This document shows positions 16,386-25,248 of a stretch of DNA of 64,000 bases, piece after piece. The position numbers and the translations under genes were made by a program. Origin of the DNA: Segatella copri (GTDB lineage Bacteria > Bacteroidota > Bacteroidia > Bacteroidales > Bacteroidaceae); NCBI RefSeq assembly GCF_019249655.2, contig NZ_CP137557.1, forward strand, positions 2,451,001 through 2,515,000. The letters are read 5' to 3'. Position 1 is the stretch's first letter. Each line of letters starts with the position of its first letter. The notes beneath the pieces are model-generated. The model made no database searches, had not been told where the DNA came from, and saw nothing but the letters and a program-made list of their open reading frames with translations.

Positions 16386-16405
16386 TCATTTCCGGTCATT
16401 TTCGA
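16386..16405. repeat. Right inverted-repeat arm overlapping the permease stop
   Basis: GTCATTTCCGGTCATTTTCG is the reverse complement of the arm at 15655. The permease TGA (16396-16398 on the plus coordinates) falls inside it. Confidence 0.65.
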
Positions 16406-17445
16406 ATCAACACATAGATGATAACGGGAGCACCGAAGAGCGGGGTTATGGCATTGAGCGGAATGATTCCACCATCAGAAGGCAGCGTGCAGAGCAGATT
16501 GCAGAGCAAGGCAAGCACGGAACCCATGAGCATCGTGGCTGGCAGCAGGCGGCGATGGTTCTCCGTGCCGATGACAAGACGGGCAATGTGGGGAGTGGCA
16601 AGACCGATGAAGGCAATGGGACCGCAGAAGGCTGTTACCACCGACGTGAGCAACCCCGTAACAACCAGCAGGGCAATGCGGAGCCTGCGGATGCGAAATC
16701 CCAGATTCTCGGCATACTGTTCGCCCAAGAGCAGGGCATTGAGCGGCTTGATGAGCAGAAGAGAAGCCAGCAATCCGAGGATGGCAATGGGAATGAACCA
16801 TCTCACCTCTCCCATCGAGACATTGCCGAAACTTCCCATGCCCCAAACCATATAGGATTTCACACCCTCTGCCGTACTGAAGAAATTCAGCAGCGAGATG
16901 GCACTGCTGGCAAGATATCCTATCATCAGACCAATGATGAGCAACACCGTATGACTGCGAACGATGGCTGAAAAGAACGTGATGACTCCCATCACCAGCA
17001 TCGCCCCCACAAAGGCAGCCAGCAGGATGGCAAGGAAGCCGCCGACAGCCACCCCATCGGCAGTATCGAGAAAGCCCATGCCCCAATCGCCCAGCGAAAT
17101 GGTGCCGCCAAAGGCGAGCATCACTACGGCAACCGCCAAGCCTGCTCCGCTGCTGATGCCGAAGACATCAGGACCCGCCAGGGGATTGCGGAAAGCCGTC
17201 TGGAGAAGCAGTCCGCTCGTGGCAAGGGCTGCACCCGAAAGCAATGCCGTGATGGCTTGCGGCAGACGGGATTCCAAAACAATGTAACGGAAAGTTTCGG
17301 AAGAGGAATCGGCGGAATTGCCCGAGAGAATCGCCATGACCTCCCGCCACGGAATGCTGACGCTGCCCCATGCCAGATTGGCAAGAAACAGCAGGATGAT
17401 GGTGCCAGCCAGGGCGAAGGCGTATAAAAATCCTTTGTTCATCAT
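16396..17445 (-). CDS. FecCD-family ABC transporter permease (iron-siderophore/cobalamin type), orphan
   Basis: A 349-residue inner-membrane protein with about ten helices, of the BtuC/FhuB/FecCD family that moves iron chelates or corrinoids. Marks are L-P-Q-A-I-T-A-L-L-S-G-A-A-L-A-T-S-G near residue 60, N-P-L-A-G-P-D-V-F-G-I-S-S-G-A-G, the G-L-A-T-P-H-I-A-R coupling region, and an ending of P-V-I-I-Y-V-L-I-R-K. Length is normal. The usual partners are missing: no binding protein lies upstream (a TPR gene is there) and no ATPase downstream, where debris and repeats begin at the stop codon. Partners may lie elsewhere, or the ATPase gene was lost with the scar. Specificity cannot be read. Confidence 0.9.
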   Translation of the reverse strand: MMNKGFLYAFALAGTIILLFLANLAWGSVSIPWREVMAILSGNSADSSSETFRYIVLESRLPQAITALLSGAALATSGLLLQTAFRNPLAGPDVFGISSGAGLAVAVVMLAFGGTISLGDWGMGFLDTADGVAVGGFLAILLAAFVGAMLVMGVITFFSAIVRSHTVLLIIGLMIGYLASSAISLLNFFSTAEGVKSYMVWGMGSFGNVSMGEVRWFIPIAILGLLASLLLIKPLNALLLGEQYAENLGFRIRRLRIALLVVTGLLTSVVTAFCGPIAFIGLATPHIARLVIGTENHRRLLPATMLMGSVLALLCNLLCTLPSDGGIIPLNAITPLFGAPVIIYVLIRK

Positions 17446-17464
17446 AAGTTCACGTTTAAAGAAT

Positions 17465-17506
17465 AAAAATGCTCCGGGAAAAGTCGTTCGACTCTTCTCG
17501 GAGCAT
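17465..17506 (-). terminator. Terminator after the TPR gene (gyrA-TPR unit)
   Basis: ATGCTCCGGGAAAAGTCG (17469-17486) pairs with the following CGACTCTTCTCGGAGCAT with three mismatches. On the minus strand the stem is followed by TTTTTATTC. It separates the TPR gene from the permease gene. Confidence 0.85.
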
Positions 17507-17539
17507 CTCAGTTATTTCAAAAAGAGTTCACACCCGTTG

Positions 17540-18748
17540 TTACTTGCTCTCCTCTTCAGCCTTCTTGGTCTCTGCAGCTGTAGGACCATAGAAGCCGTAG
17601 TAAGCCTGGTAACGTGTGTAGCCCCAGTTAGCCTGAGCCTTCTCTGGGTCGAGCTCCTTAGCCTTGTCGAGCACCTTGATAGCCTCCTTGTAAACTACCT
17701 TGCGACCGTTAGGATCCTGCAAAGCACCAGCCTTGCTGTTGTAGCAGGCACCGAGGTAAGTCAGCACTGTTACGTTGTCTGGCTTGGCAGCAAGAGCCAG
17801 CTTCAGGTTCTTGATGGCATTGTCAGCATCGTTCTTCTGGATATACATCATACCCAGGTTGGCGAGTGCAACGAAATTGCTAGGGTTCTTGGCGATGGCT
17901 GCGTTCAGAAGCGCCTCCTGCTCCTTCTCCATCTTCATAGAAGAATACATAGAGTTCAAACCGTCGAGGATTACATCGTTGTTCTCGTCCTGAGCATAGA
18001 GGCCCTTGAGCTTGTCTACGTAAGCCAGAGAGTCGGCATGAGTCTTCAAACCGTCCTTCATTACATAGAGCTTGAGGTTGAGGGCGTCCTTAGCCTCCTT
18101 CTCGCTCTTCATGGCGATGTCGCAATACTTCTCGCAACGGGCTGCGTCCTTAGCCTGATAAGCATAGCGTGCAGCGAAGAGAGCTACCTGACCGATATAC
18201 TCCTTCTCGCCATCCTTCTGCTTAGCGTCGATGCCGGCGAAGAGAGGCTCAGAATCTGTATCGAGGAAAGCACCCCAGTACTTCAAAACCTCATCAGCCT
18301 TGTTGTTCTGCGCTGCAGTCTGACCTGCATTGACGAGCTGAACACGAGCAGCCCAAACGCGGGCAGCGTTGCCACCGAACTTAGGAGCTACCTTACCCTT
18401 GGCATTAGGAAGCTGATCATACTTGTAGCACTCAATGGCATTCATCAGCGCATTGTAAGCGCCTTCGTTCATTGCGTTCTCGTCGATAGGATCATTCTTC
18501 TTCATGATCTGGTTGGTCTGCATGATGCTCTGCTGGTCGTTGTAAGCCTTCATACTGAGGTCAACGAGCTTGTTGTAGGCCTTGGCCTTCTCTGCGTCGT
18601 TAGCCAACTGACCCAGGTTCTGCTTCAGCAATGTCTCTGCCTCAGCGTAAGTCTTAGCCTTCATGACAGCCTTAAGTGCATCACTGTCGCCTGCAAATGC
18701 TGATGTGGCACCTAGTACCAACATAGCAGCTACGATTAACTTTTTCAT
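17540..18748 (-). CDS. Exported TPR-repeat protein
   Basis: A 402-residue exported protein. The signal peptide (MKKLIVAAMLVLGATSAFA, then Gly20) fixes the start. The mature protein is all helical, with clear TPR units around 275-350 (A-L-A-N-L-G-M-M-Y-I-Q-K-N-D-A-D-N-A-I). It ends in a Tyr-rich segment and a Lys/Glu tail. TPR proteins hold partners together; no catalytic motif is seen. It lies 75 bp downstream of gyrA on the same strand, an arrangement I associate with Prevotella and Bacteroides genomes, but a functional tie to gyrase is unlikely given the export signal. Confidence 0.82.
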   Translation of the reverse strand: MKKLIVAAMLVLGATSAFAGDSDALKAVMKAKTYAEAETLLKQNLGQLANDAEKAKAYNKLVDLSMKAYNDQQSIMQTNQIMKKNDPIDENAMNEGAYNALMNAIECYKYDQLPNAKGKVAPKFGGNAARVWAARVQLVNAGQTAAQNNKADEVLKYWGAFLDTDSEPLFAGIDAKQKDGEKEYIGQVALFAARYAYQAKDAARCEKYCDIAMKSEKEAKDALNLKLYVMKDGLKTHADSLAYVDKLKGLYAQDENNDVILDGLNSMYSSMKMEKEQEALLNAAIAKNPSNFVALANLGMMYIQKNDADNAIKNLKLALAAKPDNVTVLTYLGACYNSKAGALQDPNGRKVVYKEAIKVLDKAKELDPEKAQANWGYTRYQAYYGFYGPTAAETKKAEEESK

Positions 18749-18823
18749 TTTCTCTTTAAAGTTTAAAAGTTGTTATTGATTTTTTACGCGTCTTCAATAT
18801 TATGTGAACGAGTGTTCAGGATG

Positions 18824-21436
18824 TTACTCCTGAACGTTCTCGTCTTCATGATTCTCCAACTCAGCTTCAGCCTCGGCTGCCTCTTCGGCTGTCTTGGCAC
18901 CCACTGTATCGTTCTCTATCTCCTCGCTCTTCTTGGCCCATGCCGAACGGCTCTCTTCTTCTACCGAAGCTTCGAGCTCTGAACTCATCACCTTGCATAC
19001 GCTGGCAATGACATCGTTCTTCTTCGACAGGTTGATGAGGCGGACACCCTGGGTGGCACGGCCCATCACGCGGCAGTCGGCAACGGCAAGGCGAATCACG
19101 ATGCCGCTCTGGTTGATAATCATCAGGTCGTTATCATCGGTAACGTTCTTGATGGCTACCAGGCGACCGGTCTTATCGGTGATGTTGAGGGTCTTCACAC
19201 CCTTACCGCCACGGTTGGTTACACGGTAGTCAATCACGTCGGAACGCTTGCCGTAACCCTGCTCGCTCACTACCATCACGGTCTCGCGATCTGGGTCGTT
19301 GACAACAATCATACCTATCACAGCATCGTCGCCTTCATCGAGGCGCATACCGCGAACACCGGTAGAGGTACGGCCCATGGTGCGGATCTGGTCCTCATTG
19401 AAGCGAACGGCACGGCCATTGCGGTTGGCGAGAATCAGCTCGTTGTGACCATTGGTGAGTCGAACATCTACCACCTCGTCGCCCTCTACGATGTTGATGG
19501 CTATCACACCGTTGGCACGTGGACGGGAGTATGCTTCCAGGCTGGTCTTCTTCACCGTACCATTCTTGGTAGCGAATACTACGTAATGGCTGTTGATGAA
19601 CTCAGCGTCGTTCAAGCCTTTGAGGCGGAGGAATGCATTCACCTGGTCATCGCTCTCGATGTTGAGGAGGTTCTGGATAGCACGGCCCTTAGAGTTGCGG
19701 TCGCCCTCAGGAATCTCGTAACACTTCAGCCAGTAACAGCGGCCCTTCTTGGTGAAGAACAGCATGGTCTGGTGCATGGTGGCTGGATAGATATACTCGG
19801 TGAAGTCCTTGTCGCGAGTGCGGGCACCCTTGGCACCAACGCCGCCGCGAGCCTGCTCACGGAATTCTGACAATGGAGTACGCTTGATGTAACCCAAGTG
19901 ACTCACGGTGATGACCACTGGATCGTTAGGATAGAAATCCTCTGGGTTGAACTCGTGGTCGTCTGGCTTGATCATGGTGCGGCGAGCGTCACCATACTTC
20001 TCCTTCACCTCGTTGAGCTCGTCCTTCATCACCTTCTTGCAAAGCTCTGGGTCGTTGAGAATCTGATTCAGGTAGTCGATGGTCTTCATCAATTCGTTGA
20101 ACTCGTTGTGCAACTGTTCCAGGCGCAGGCCGGTCAACTGGCTCAATCGCATATCCACGATGGCCTTACTCTGCAGTTCATCCAGCTCGAATCGCTTCTC
20201 CAGGTTGCGCTGGGCATCGGATGGAGTCTTGCTGGCACGGATGATGTGAACCACCTCGTCGATGTTGTCGCAGGCGATGATCAGTCCTTCGAGGATATGA
20301 GCACGCTCCTGCGCCTTCTTCAGTTCAAACTGGGTGCGGCGGATAGTTACGTCGTGACGATGGTCTACGAAGTACTTCACGCATTCCTTCAGGGACAAGA
20401 GACGTGGACGACCATTGACCAGGGCAATGCAATTCACTGAGAATGAGCTTTGCAGGGCGGTCAGCTTGAAGAGTTTGTTCAAGAGAACGTTGGCATTCGC
20501 ATCTCGCTTTACGTCTACCACGATGCGCATACCCTGACGGCCAGACTCATCGTTTACGTTGGCAATGCCGTCAACTTTGCCTTCCTTGGCAAGGTCGGCA
20601 ATCGCCATGACGAGCTGCTCCTTGTTTACACCGTAAGGAATCTCGGTGATTACAATCTTGTCGTGGTTCTCGCCAGTCTCAATTTCGGCAGTGGCGCGCA
20701 CCACGATTCTTCCTCTACCCGTATCATAAGCGTCCTTCACGCCCTGGATGCCGTAGATGGTGGCACCTGTAGGGAAGTCAGGAGCTGGGATATACTGCAT
20801 CAATCCGTCGGTATCGATGTCAGGGTTGTCGATGTAGGCGCAGCATCCGTCAATCACCTCGCCCAGGTTGTGGGTAGGGATATTGGTAGCCATACCCACG
20901 GCAATACCGTTACCGCCGTTTACCAGCAGGTTAGGAATCTTGGTAGGCATCACGGAAGGCTCCTGGAGGGTGTCGTCGAAGTTGTTCATCATATCCACGG
21001 TCTCCTTGTCGAGGTCGTCCATGATGTGCTCACCCATCTTCGAGAGTCGGCACTCCGTGTAACGCATCGCTGCAGGAGAGTCACCATCCACAGAACCGAA
21101 GTTACCCTGTCCGTCGATGAGGGTGTAACGCATGTTCCACTCCTGACCCATACGAACCAAGGCACCATATACAGAAAAGTCGCCGTGAGGGTGGTACTTA
21201 CCGAGCACCTCACCTACCACGCGCGCACATTTCTTATAAGGTTTGTCACTGGTGTTTCCAATACCGAGCATACCGTAAAGAATACGGCGATGCACAGGCT
21301 TGAAACCATCGCGCACATCAGGGAGGGCACGAGCCACAATCACCGACATAGAATAGTCGATGTAGCTAGACTTCATCTCCTCCTCAATGTTGATCTTCAT
21401 GATTCTATCATGATCCATTGTCTGATTTTCGTCCAT
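18824..21436 (-). CDS. gyrA: DNA gyrase subunit A (Phe at the quinolone Ser position)
   Basis: An 870-residue breakage-reunion subunit of the type II topoisomerase that puts negative supercoils into DNA. The catalytic Tyr lies in A-A-M-R-Y-T-E-C-R-L. The C-terminal beta-pinwheel starts near 520; its GyrA-box is Q-A-R-G-G-V-G. The tail is acidic (E-A-E-A-E-L-E-N-H-E-D-E-N). The quinolone region reads H-P-H-G-D-F-S-V-Y-G: Phe87 stands where E. coli has Ser83, and its codon TTT (bases 21178-21176) is one C-to-T step from TCT. Ser-to-Phe here is a known fluoroquinolone-resistance change in Bacteroides. Gly91 at the Asp87 position may be normal for the group. A 5' leader of about 170 nt precedes the start. 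Confidence 0.97.
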   Translation of the reverse strand: MDENQTMDHDRIMKINIEEEMKSSYIDYSMSVIVARALPDVRDGFKPVHRRILYGMLGIGNTSDKPYKKCARVVGEVLGKYHPHGDFSVYGALVRMGQEWNMRYTLIDGQGNFGSVDGDSPAAMRYTECRLSKMGEHIMDDLDKETVDMMNNFDDTLQEPSVMPTKIPNLLVNGGNGIAVGMATNIPTHNLGEVIDGCCAYIDNPDIDTDGLMQYIPAPDFPTGATIYGIQGVKDAYDTGRGRIVVRATAEIETGENHDKIVITEIPYGVNKEQLVMAIADLAKEGKVDGIANVNDESGRQGMRIVVDVKRDANANVLLNKLFKLTALQSSFSVNCIALVNGRPRLLSLKECVKYFVDHRHDVTIRRTQFELKKAQERAHILEGLIIACDNIDEVVHIIRASKTPSDAQRNLEKRFELDELQSKAIVDMRLSQLTGLRLEQLHNEFNELMKTIDYLNQILNDPELCKKVMKDELNEVKEKYGDARRTMIKPDDHEFNPEDFYPNDPVVITVSHLGYIKRTPLSEFREQARGGVGAKGARTRDKDFTEYIYPATMHQTMLFFTKKGRCYWLKCYEIPEGDRNSKGRAIQNLLNIESDDQVNAFLRLKGLNDAEFINSHYVVFATKNGTVKKTSLEAYSRPRANGVIAINIVEGDEVVDVRLTNGHNELILANRNGRAVRFNEDQIRTMGRTSTGVRGMRLDEGDDAVIGMIVVNDPDRETVMVVSEQGYGKRSDVIDYRVTNRGGKGVKTLNITDKTGRLVAIKNVTDDNDLMIINQSGIVIRLAVADCRVMGRATQGVRLINLSKKNDVIASVCKVMSSELEASVEEESRSAWAKKSEEIENDTVGAKTAEEAAEAEAELENHEDENVQE

Positions 21437-21611
21437 TTCTTATATTAATAATGTTTATACCTTATTTATATAGTGAATTGTATCATCTGCCCCTGCCATC
21501 AGGATTCTGACGTCCGCATGGCGTTTCACCACCCACCTGCGAAAAGCGAAAAATCGCGTTTAAGGGCATTTATTTGCGTTCTAAGCCGTTTTGTGCTTCC
21601 GAAAACACCGA

Positions 21612-21619
21612 CAAAGGTA
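21612..21619 (-). promoter_or_regulatory. Putative -7 element of the gyrA promoter
   Basis: CAAAGGTA on the plus strand is TACCTTTG on the minus strand and matches TAnnTTTG. A CAAA (21636-21639) gives only a 16-bp spacer, so the -33 box is uncertain. The 332-bp divergent gap 21437-21768 otherwise contains no gene. Confidence 0.55.
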
Positions 21620-21712
21620 CAAAAAATAAATGAAACAAAATGCTTCGAAGCCGAAAAAAATGATATTTTAGCATTTATTGTATATTAAATAAGTTAAAAA
21701 GTTGACCAAACT

Positions 21713-21744
21713 CTTGCATAATACCAAAATATTGTGTAATTTTG
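21713..21744 (+). promoter_or_regulatory. Promoter of clpC
   Basis: CTTG (21713-21716), a 20-bp spacer, and TAATTTTG (21737-21744). The leader is about 20 nt. No CIRCE-type inverted repeat was seen. Confidence 0.7.
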
Positions 21745-21768
21745 CATCGTAATATAAACATATAAAAC

Positions 21769-24531
21769 ATGCAAAATCCATTTCAACATATCAACGATGT
21801 ACTCAACTTCAGCGGCAAGGAAGCAAGCCGCATGTTGAGAAGTCAGGTGAACACAGAGCACCTGATGTTGGGAATACTGCACGCAAACAACAAGCAGGTG
21901 AACGACATCTTTGACCACTTCGGAATCAATGCGGACGTATTACGCTCCACTCTCTATGACTCCCAGGAGAAGGTGATGGAGGAAGTATCCGTGAAGGGAG
22001 ATGAACCGGAGACTGACAAAAGGAAACAGGGCAAGGGACTGACCTACAACAGGGAGACTTCTGCCGTAATCAGCGATTCGCTCATAGAGGCACGTCTCTG
22101 CTCAGGACATTCGGCCATGGTGGAACCTATCCACCTGCTGCTCGCCATCCTGAAAAACGAGCAGAGCGACCCTGCCAAGCTGCTCATTACACAAGGACTC
22201 ACTTACAGCAAACTCTTTGACTACCTTTCTAGCTACCACGACGAGATTGAGGACAAGCTCAACAAGCTGAACCAGGAGGTGGAAAACTATAAGCGCACCC
22301 AGGAAATTGAAAACGCAACGGAAGGAAACAAAGAACCGAATGATGAGGAAAGCGACGGAGACATGATCGCTACAGGAGGTACTGACGTGCAGGACCACGA
22401 AGGCGACCTGATGGACCCGGACGAGGAACCACTCGACTTCAGCGACGAGCATGCTGATTCCAACCAGGGAAACCGTGGGGGCAACATGGGCAACAACAAG
22501 ACCAACATAATCGGTGCCGGATCGAAAACCACGAAATCGAACACGCCAACCCTCGACAAATACAGCTTCGACCTGACCAAGGCGGCAAAGAGCGGAAAGC
22601 TCGACCCCGTGATTGGAAGAGACAAGGAGATTAACCGCGTGCTTGAAATCCTGGGCAGACGCAAGAAGAACAACCCTGTGCTGATAGGCGAACCGGGCGT
22701 GGGCAAGAGTGCCATCGTGGAAGGACTGGCTCTGTTGCTCGCCAAGCAGGGCAGCGACCAGAGCTCACTCTTCTTCAACAAGCGAATCGTGAGCCTCGAC
22801 CTTGCCGGGCTCGTAGCCGGAACCAAATACAGAGGACAGTTTGAGGAGCGCATCAAGGGCATCATCAGAGAACTGGAACGCAACGAGGACATCATCCTCT
22901 TCATCGACGAGATTCACACGATGATTGGAGCCGGAAGCGCCGAGGGAACGATGGATGCGGCAAACATCCTGAAACCAGCCCTGGCAAGAGGCACCCTGCA
23001 GTGTATCGGAGCCACCACCCTGAACGAATATCGCAAGAGCATCGAGAAGGACGGAGCACTGGAAAGAAGATTCCAGAAGGTGATAGTAGACCCTACTACC
23101 CCGGAAGAGACACTGCAGATTCTGCGCAACATCAAGGAACAATATGAGCAGCACCACAACGTAACCTTCACCGACGAGGCACTGGAGGCCTGCGTGAAGC
23201 TGAGCGAAAGATACATCAACGACCGCAACTTCCCAGACAAGGCTATCGACGTGATGGACGAGGTGGGCTCACATATCCATATCAATTCTGCCACCGTTCC
23301 GGAAGAACTGATTGAGGCAGAGAAAAAGCTCAACGAGATTGTCGCCAAGAAACAGGCTGCCGTGGCTTGCCAGAATTTCGAGATGGCGGCTACCCTGCGC
23401 GACTGCCAGACCAAGCAGGAGCAGGACATTGAGGTTATCCGAAAGAAATGGGAACACGGAGACCCGAGCCACCGCACACTGGTTGGCGAGACTGAAGTGA
23501 CCGACGTAATCAGCCGAATGACCGGTATTCCTATGCAGCGCATGGCTGAATCGGAAAACAAGCGACTCAAGGAAATGGCTGATGTGCTGAAGGCGGAGGT
23601 CATTGCCCAGGATAGCGCTATAGATAAGGTGGTGAAAGCCATACAGCGCAACAGAATGGGACTCCGAGACCCGAACCACCCTATCGGCGTGTTCATGTTC
23701 CTGGGGCCTACCGGCGTGGGAAAGACCTATCTTGCCAAGAAACTGGCAGAGGAACTCTTCGGTTCGGCTGATGCTCTCTTCCGCATCGACATGAGCGAAT
23801 ACGCTGAAGGCTACAATACGGCACGACTCATCGGTTCGCCTCCGGGATACGTGGGCTACGACGAGGGCGGACAGCTGACCGAGAAGGTGAGACGCAAGCC
23901 TTACAGCATCGTATTGCTCGACGAGATTGAGAAAGCCAGCAGCCAGGTGTTCAACCTGCTGCTCCAGGTGCTCGACGAAGGCCGACTGACCGACGGCAAC
24001 GGCCGACTCATCGACTTCAAGAACACCATCATCATCATGACCTCGAATGCCGGAACCCGACAGCTGAAGGAATTTGGCCGTGGCGTGGGCTTCAATGCCG
24101 GCGGACTGAGCGGTGAGGGTACGCTTATCGGCGAGAAGGACAAGGAATACGCAAGAAGCGTGGTTCAGAAGAGCCTTGCCAAGCAGTTTGCCCCAGAATT
24201 CCTGAACCGTCTCGACGAGATTATCACCTTCGACCAGCTCGACATCAATGCCATCAAGCGCATTGTGGACCTGGAGTTGAAGAAGCTGGTAAAGCGTGTG
24301 GAAGAAAAGGGTTACCACTTCCAGATGACCGACAAGGCCAAGGAATTCGTGGCAACCAAGGGCTATGATGTTCAATTCGGCGCTCGCCCACTGAAGCGAG
24401 CTATCCAGAACTACGTGGAAGACGGACTCTGCGAACTGCTGATGGAAGAAAGCCTGCAGCCAGGCGACACCATCTGCATCGGGAAGAGTGTGAAGAAAGA
24501 CGAATTGACATTCAAAAGAAATAAAAAATGA
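21769..24531 (+). CDS. clpC: ATP-dependent Clp protease ATP-binding subunit (ClpC-type AAA+ unfoldase)
   Basis: A 920-residue Hsp100 ATPase that unfolds proteins for ClpP. The N-domain repeats are at about 5-170. An unusually acidic, Asn/Gly-rich linker (about 185-255) precedes AAA1 (Walker A G-E-P-G-V-G-K-S, Walker B I-L-F-I-D-E-I-H). The short middle domain contains a UVR-like stretch (about 520-550), which fits ClpC rather than ClpB with its long M-domain. AAA2 has G-P-T-G-V-G-K-T and I-V-L-L-D-E-I-E. The C-terminal D2-small domain has G-A-R-P-L-K-R-A-I. It is divergent from gyrA and followed by three hairpins and two tRNA genes. Confidence 0.93.
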   Translation: MQNPFQHINDVLNFSGKEASRMLRSQVNTEHLMLGILHANNKQVNDIFDHFGINADVLRSTLYDSQEKVMEEVSVKGDEPETDKRKQGKGLTYNRETSAVISDSLIEARLCSGHSAMVEPIHLLLAILKNEQSDPAKLLITQGLTYSKLFDYLSSYHDEIEDKLNKLNQEVENYKRTQEIENATEGNKEPNDEESDGDMIATGGTDVQDHEGDLMDPDEEPLDFSDEHADSNQGNRGGNMGNNKTNIIGAGSKTTKSNTPTLDKYSFDLTKAAKSGKLDPVIGRDKEINRVLEILGRRKKNNPVLIGEPGVGKSAIVEGLALLLAKQGSDQSSLFFNKRIVSLDLAGLVAGTKYRGQFEERIKGIIRELERNEDIILFIDEIHTMIGAGSAEGTMDAANILKPALARGTLQCIGATTLNEYRKSIEKDGALERRFQKVIVDPTTPEETLQILRNIKEQYEQHHNVTFTDEALEACVKLSERYINDRNFPDKAIDVMDEVGSHIHINSATVPEELIEAEKKLNEIVAKKQAAVACQNFEMAATLRDCQTKQEQDIEVIRKKWEHGDPSHRTLVGETEVTDVISRMTGIPMQRMAESENKRLKEMADVLKAEVIAQDSAIDKVVKAIQRNRMGLRDPNHPIGVFMFLGPTGVGKTYLAKKLAEELFGSADALFRIDMSEYAEGYNTARLIGSPPGYVGYDEGGQLTEKVRRKPYSIVLLDEIEKASSQVFNLLLQVLDEGRLTDGNGRLIDFKNTIIIMTSNAGTRQLKEFGRGVGFNAGGLSGEGTLIGEKDKEYARSVVQKSLAKQFAPEFLNRLDEIITFDQLDINAIKRIVDLELKKLVKRVEEKGYHFQMTDKAKEFVATKGYDVQFGARPLKRAIQNYVEDGLCELLMEESLQPGDTICIGKSVKKDELTFKRNKK

Positions 24532-24563
24532 TATAAAGAGTAAAATAGAAAAAAAGTTTAAAA

Positions 24564-24614
24564 TGAACTTGGAATGAAAGATTCCAAGTTCATTGGCGGC
24601 TTCAGCGGAAGCCG
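24564..24614 (+). other. Two adjacent perfect hairpins in the clpC 3' region
   Basis: Hairpin 1: TGAACTTGGAAT (24564-24575), GAAAG loop, ATTCCAAGTTCA (24581-24592). Hairpin 2: CGGCTTC, AGCG tetraloop, GAAGCCG (24597-24614). With the terminator hairpin at 24624 they make three consecutive stems. They may be a structured 3' UTR or a small RNA; no promoter was found directly upstream. Confidence 0.5.
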
Positions 24615-24623
24615 TTCTAACGA

Positions 24624-24661
24624 AGAACGAGCTGGCTAGTGATAGTCAGCTCGTTCTTTTG
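24624..24661 (+). terminator. Intrinsic terminator downstream of clpC
   Basis: AGAACGAGCTG (24625-24635) and an inner CTA pair with TAG and CAGCTCGTTCT around a GTGA loop. TTTTG follows. It is the third stem in the series. Confidence 0.85.
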
Positions 24662-24700
24662 TTAATGATGGTTAACGGCATGAAAACTTTTCGGAAATCA

Positions 24701-24732
24701 TTTCATCAATTGAAAAATATTCATTACCTTTG
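24701..24732 (+). promoter_or_regulatory. Promoter of the tRNA genes
   Basis: TTTC (24701-24704), a 20-bp spacer, and TACCTTTG (24725-24732), 21 bp before the tRNA-Thr 5' end. Confidence 0.6.
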
Positions 24733-24753
24733 CATCCGCTAAAAGAGAAAAAA

Positions 24754-24826
<73 letters not shown>

Positions 24827-24875
24827 CCTTATATATCTATTAGGTTTATAAATATAGCACTACAAAACGCTTATT

Positions 24876-24946
24876 GCGAGATTAGCACATCGGTAGTGCA
24901 CGGGCTTCCCAAGCCTGTGAGGCGGGTTCGACTCCCGTATCTCGCT
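24876..24946 (+). tRNA. tRNA-Gly (anticodon CCC)
   Basis: A 71-nt cloverleaf. The acceptor stem GCGAGAT pairs with ATCTCGC. The D-arm is AGCACATCGGTAGTGC, the anticodon stem CGGGC/GCCTG with loop TTCCCAA (anticodon CCC, reading GGG), and the T-arm CGGGTTCGACTCCCG. CCA is not encoded. It lies 49 bp after tRNA-Thr, probably on the same transcript. Confidence 0.96.
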
Positions 24947-25117
24947 CTCCTATTCTTTCATCCCCCTTTTCATTATTCACTCCCTCATTTTCATCATCAT
25001 CCCTTTTTTCATCATTCACCCTCTCTATTTCATCATGCTCTCTTTTTTTGCTTTCCCAGCGTAAACCTTTACGCACGAATTTTGCTGTTTTGAGGTACAA
25101 TCTACCGATATTTTTTA
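24947..25117. other. Non-coding stretch with strong pyrimidine bias
   Basis: After tRNA-Gly about 90 bases on the plus strand are mostly C and T with repeated CATCATT/TCATCAT runs, such as TTTCATCATTC. It may be a 3' trailer of the tRNA transcript. No gene or clear hairpin is seen. Confidence 0.6.
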
Positions 25118-25157
25118 TACCTTTGCATCAGATTTCAGAAAGATATGAAAATCTGAT
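25118..25157 (+). promoter_or_regulatory. uxaB promoter -7 box with hairpin/operator at the transcription start
   Basis: TACCTTTG (25118-25125) is a -7 element. Immediately after it, ATCAGATTT (25127-25135) and AAATCTGAT (25149-25157) form a 9-bp inverted repeat with a 13-base gap at about +1 to +30. It could be a repressor operator or an mRNA 5' stem-loop. The leader to uxaB is about 120 nt. Confidence 0.5.
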
Positions 25158-25248
25158 CTCTATACAACATTTATTAAAGAGAAAGAAATAGATGTATAAT
25201 TTAAAAGTATACTAATTTTAAAACAAATAACAGACAAAATAATAAATC

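Noticed and set aside
17318..18703. Plus-strand 461-residue frame across the TPR and permease genes
   Set aside because: It is Leu/Val-rich antisense text of two well-formed minus-strand genes and crosses their terminator.
21769..24531. ClpB disaggregase
   Set aside because: The middle domain is short and UVR-like, not the long coiled M-domain of ClpB.
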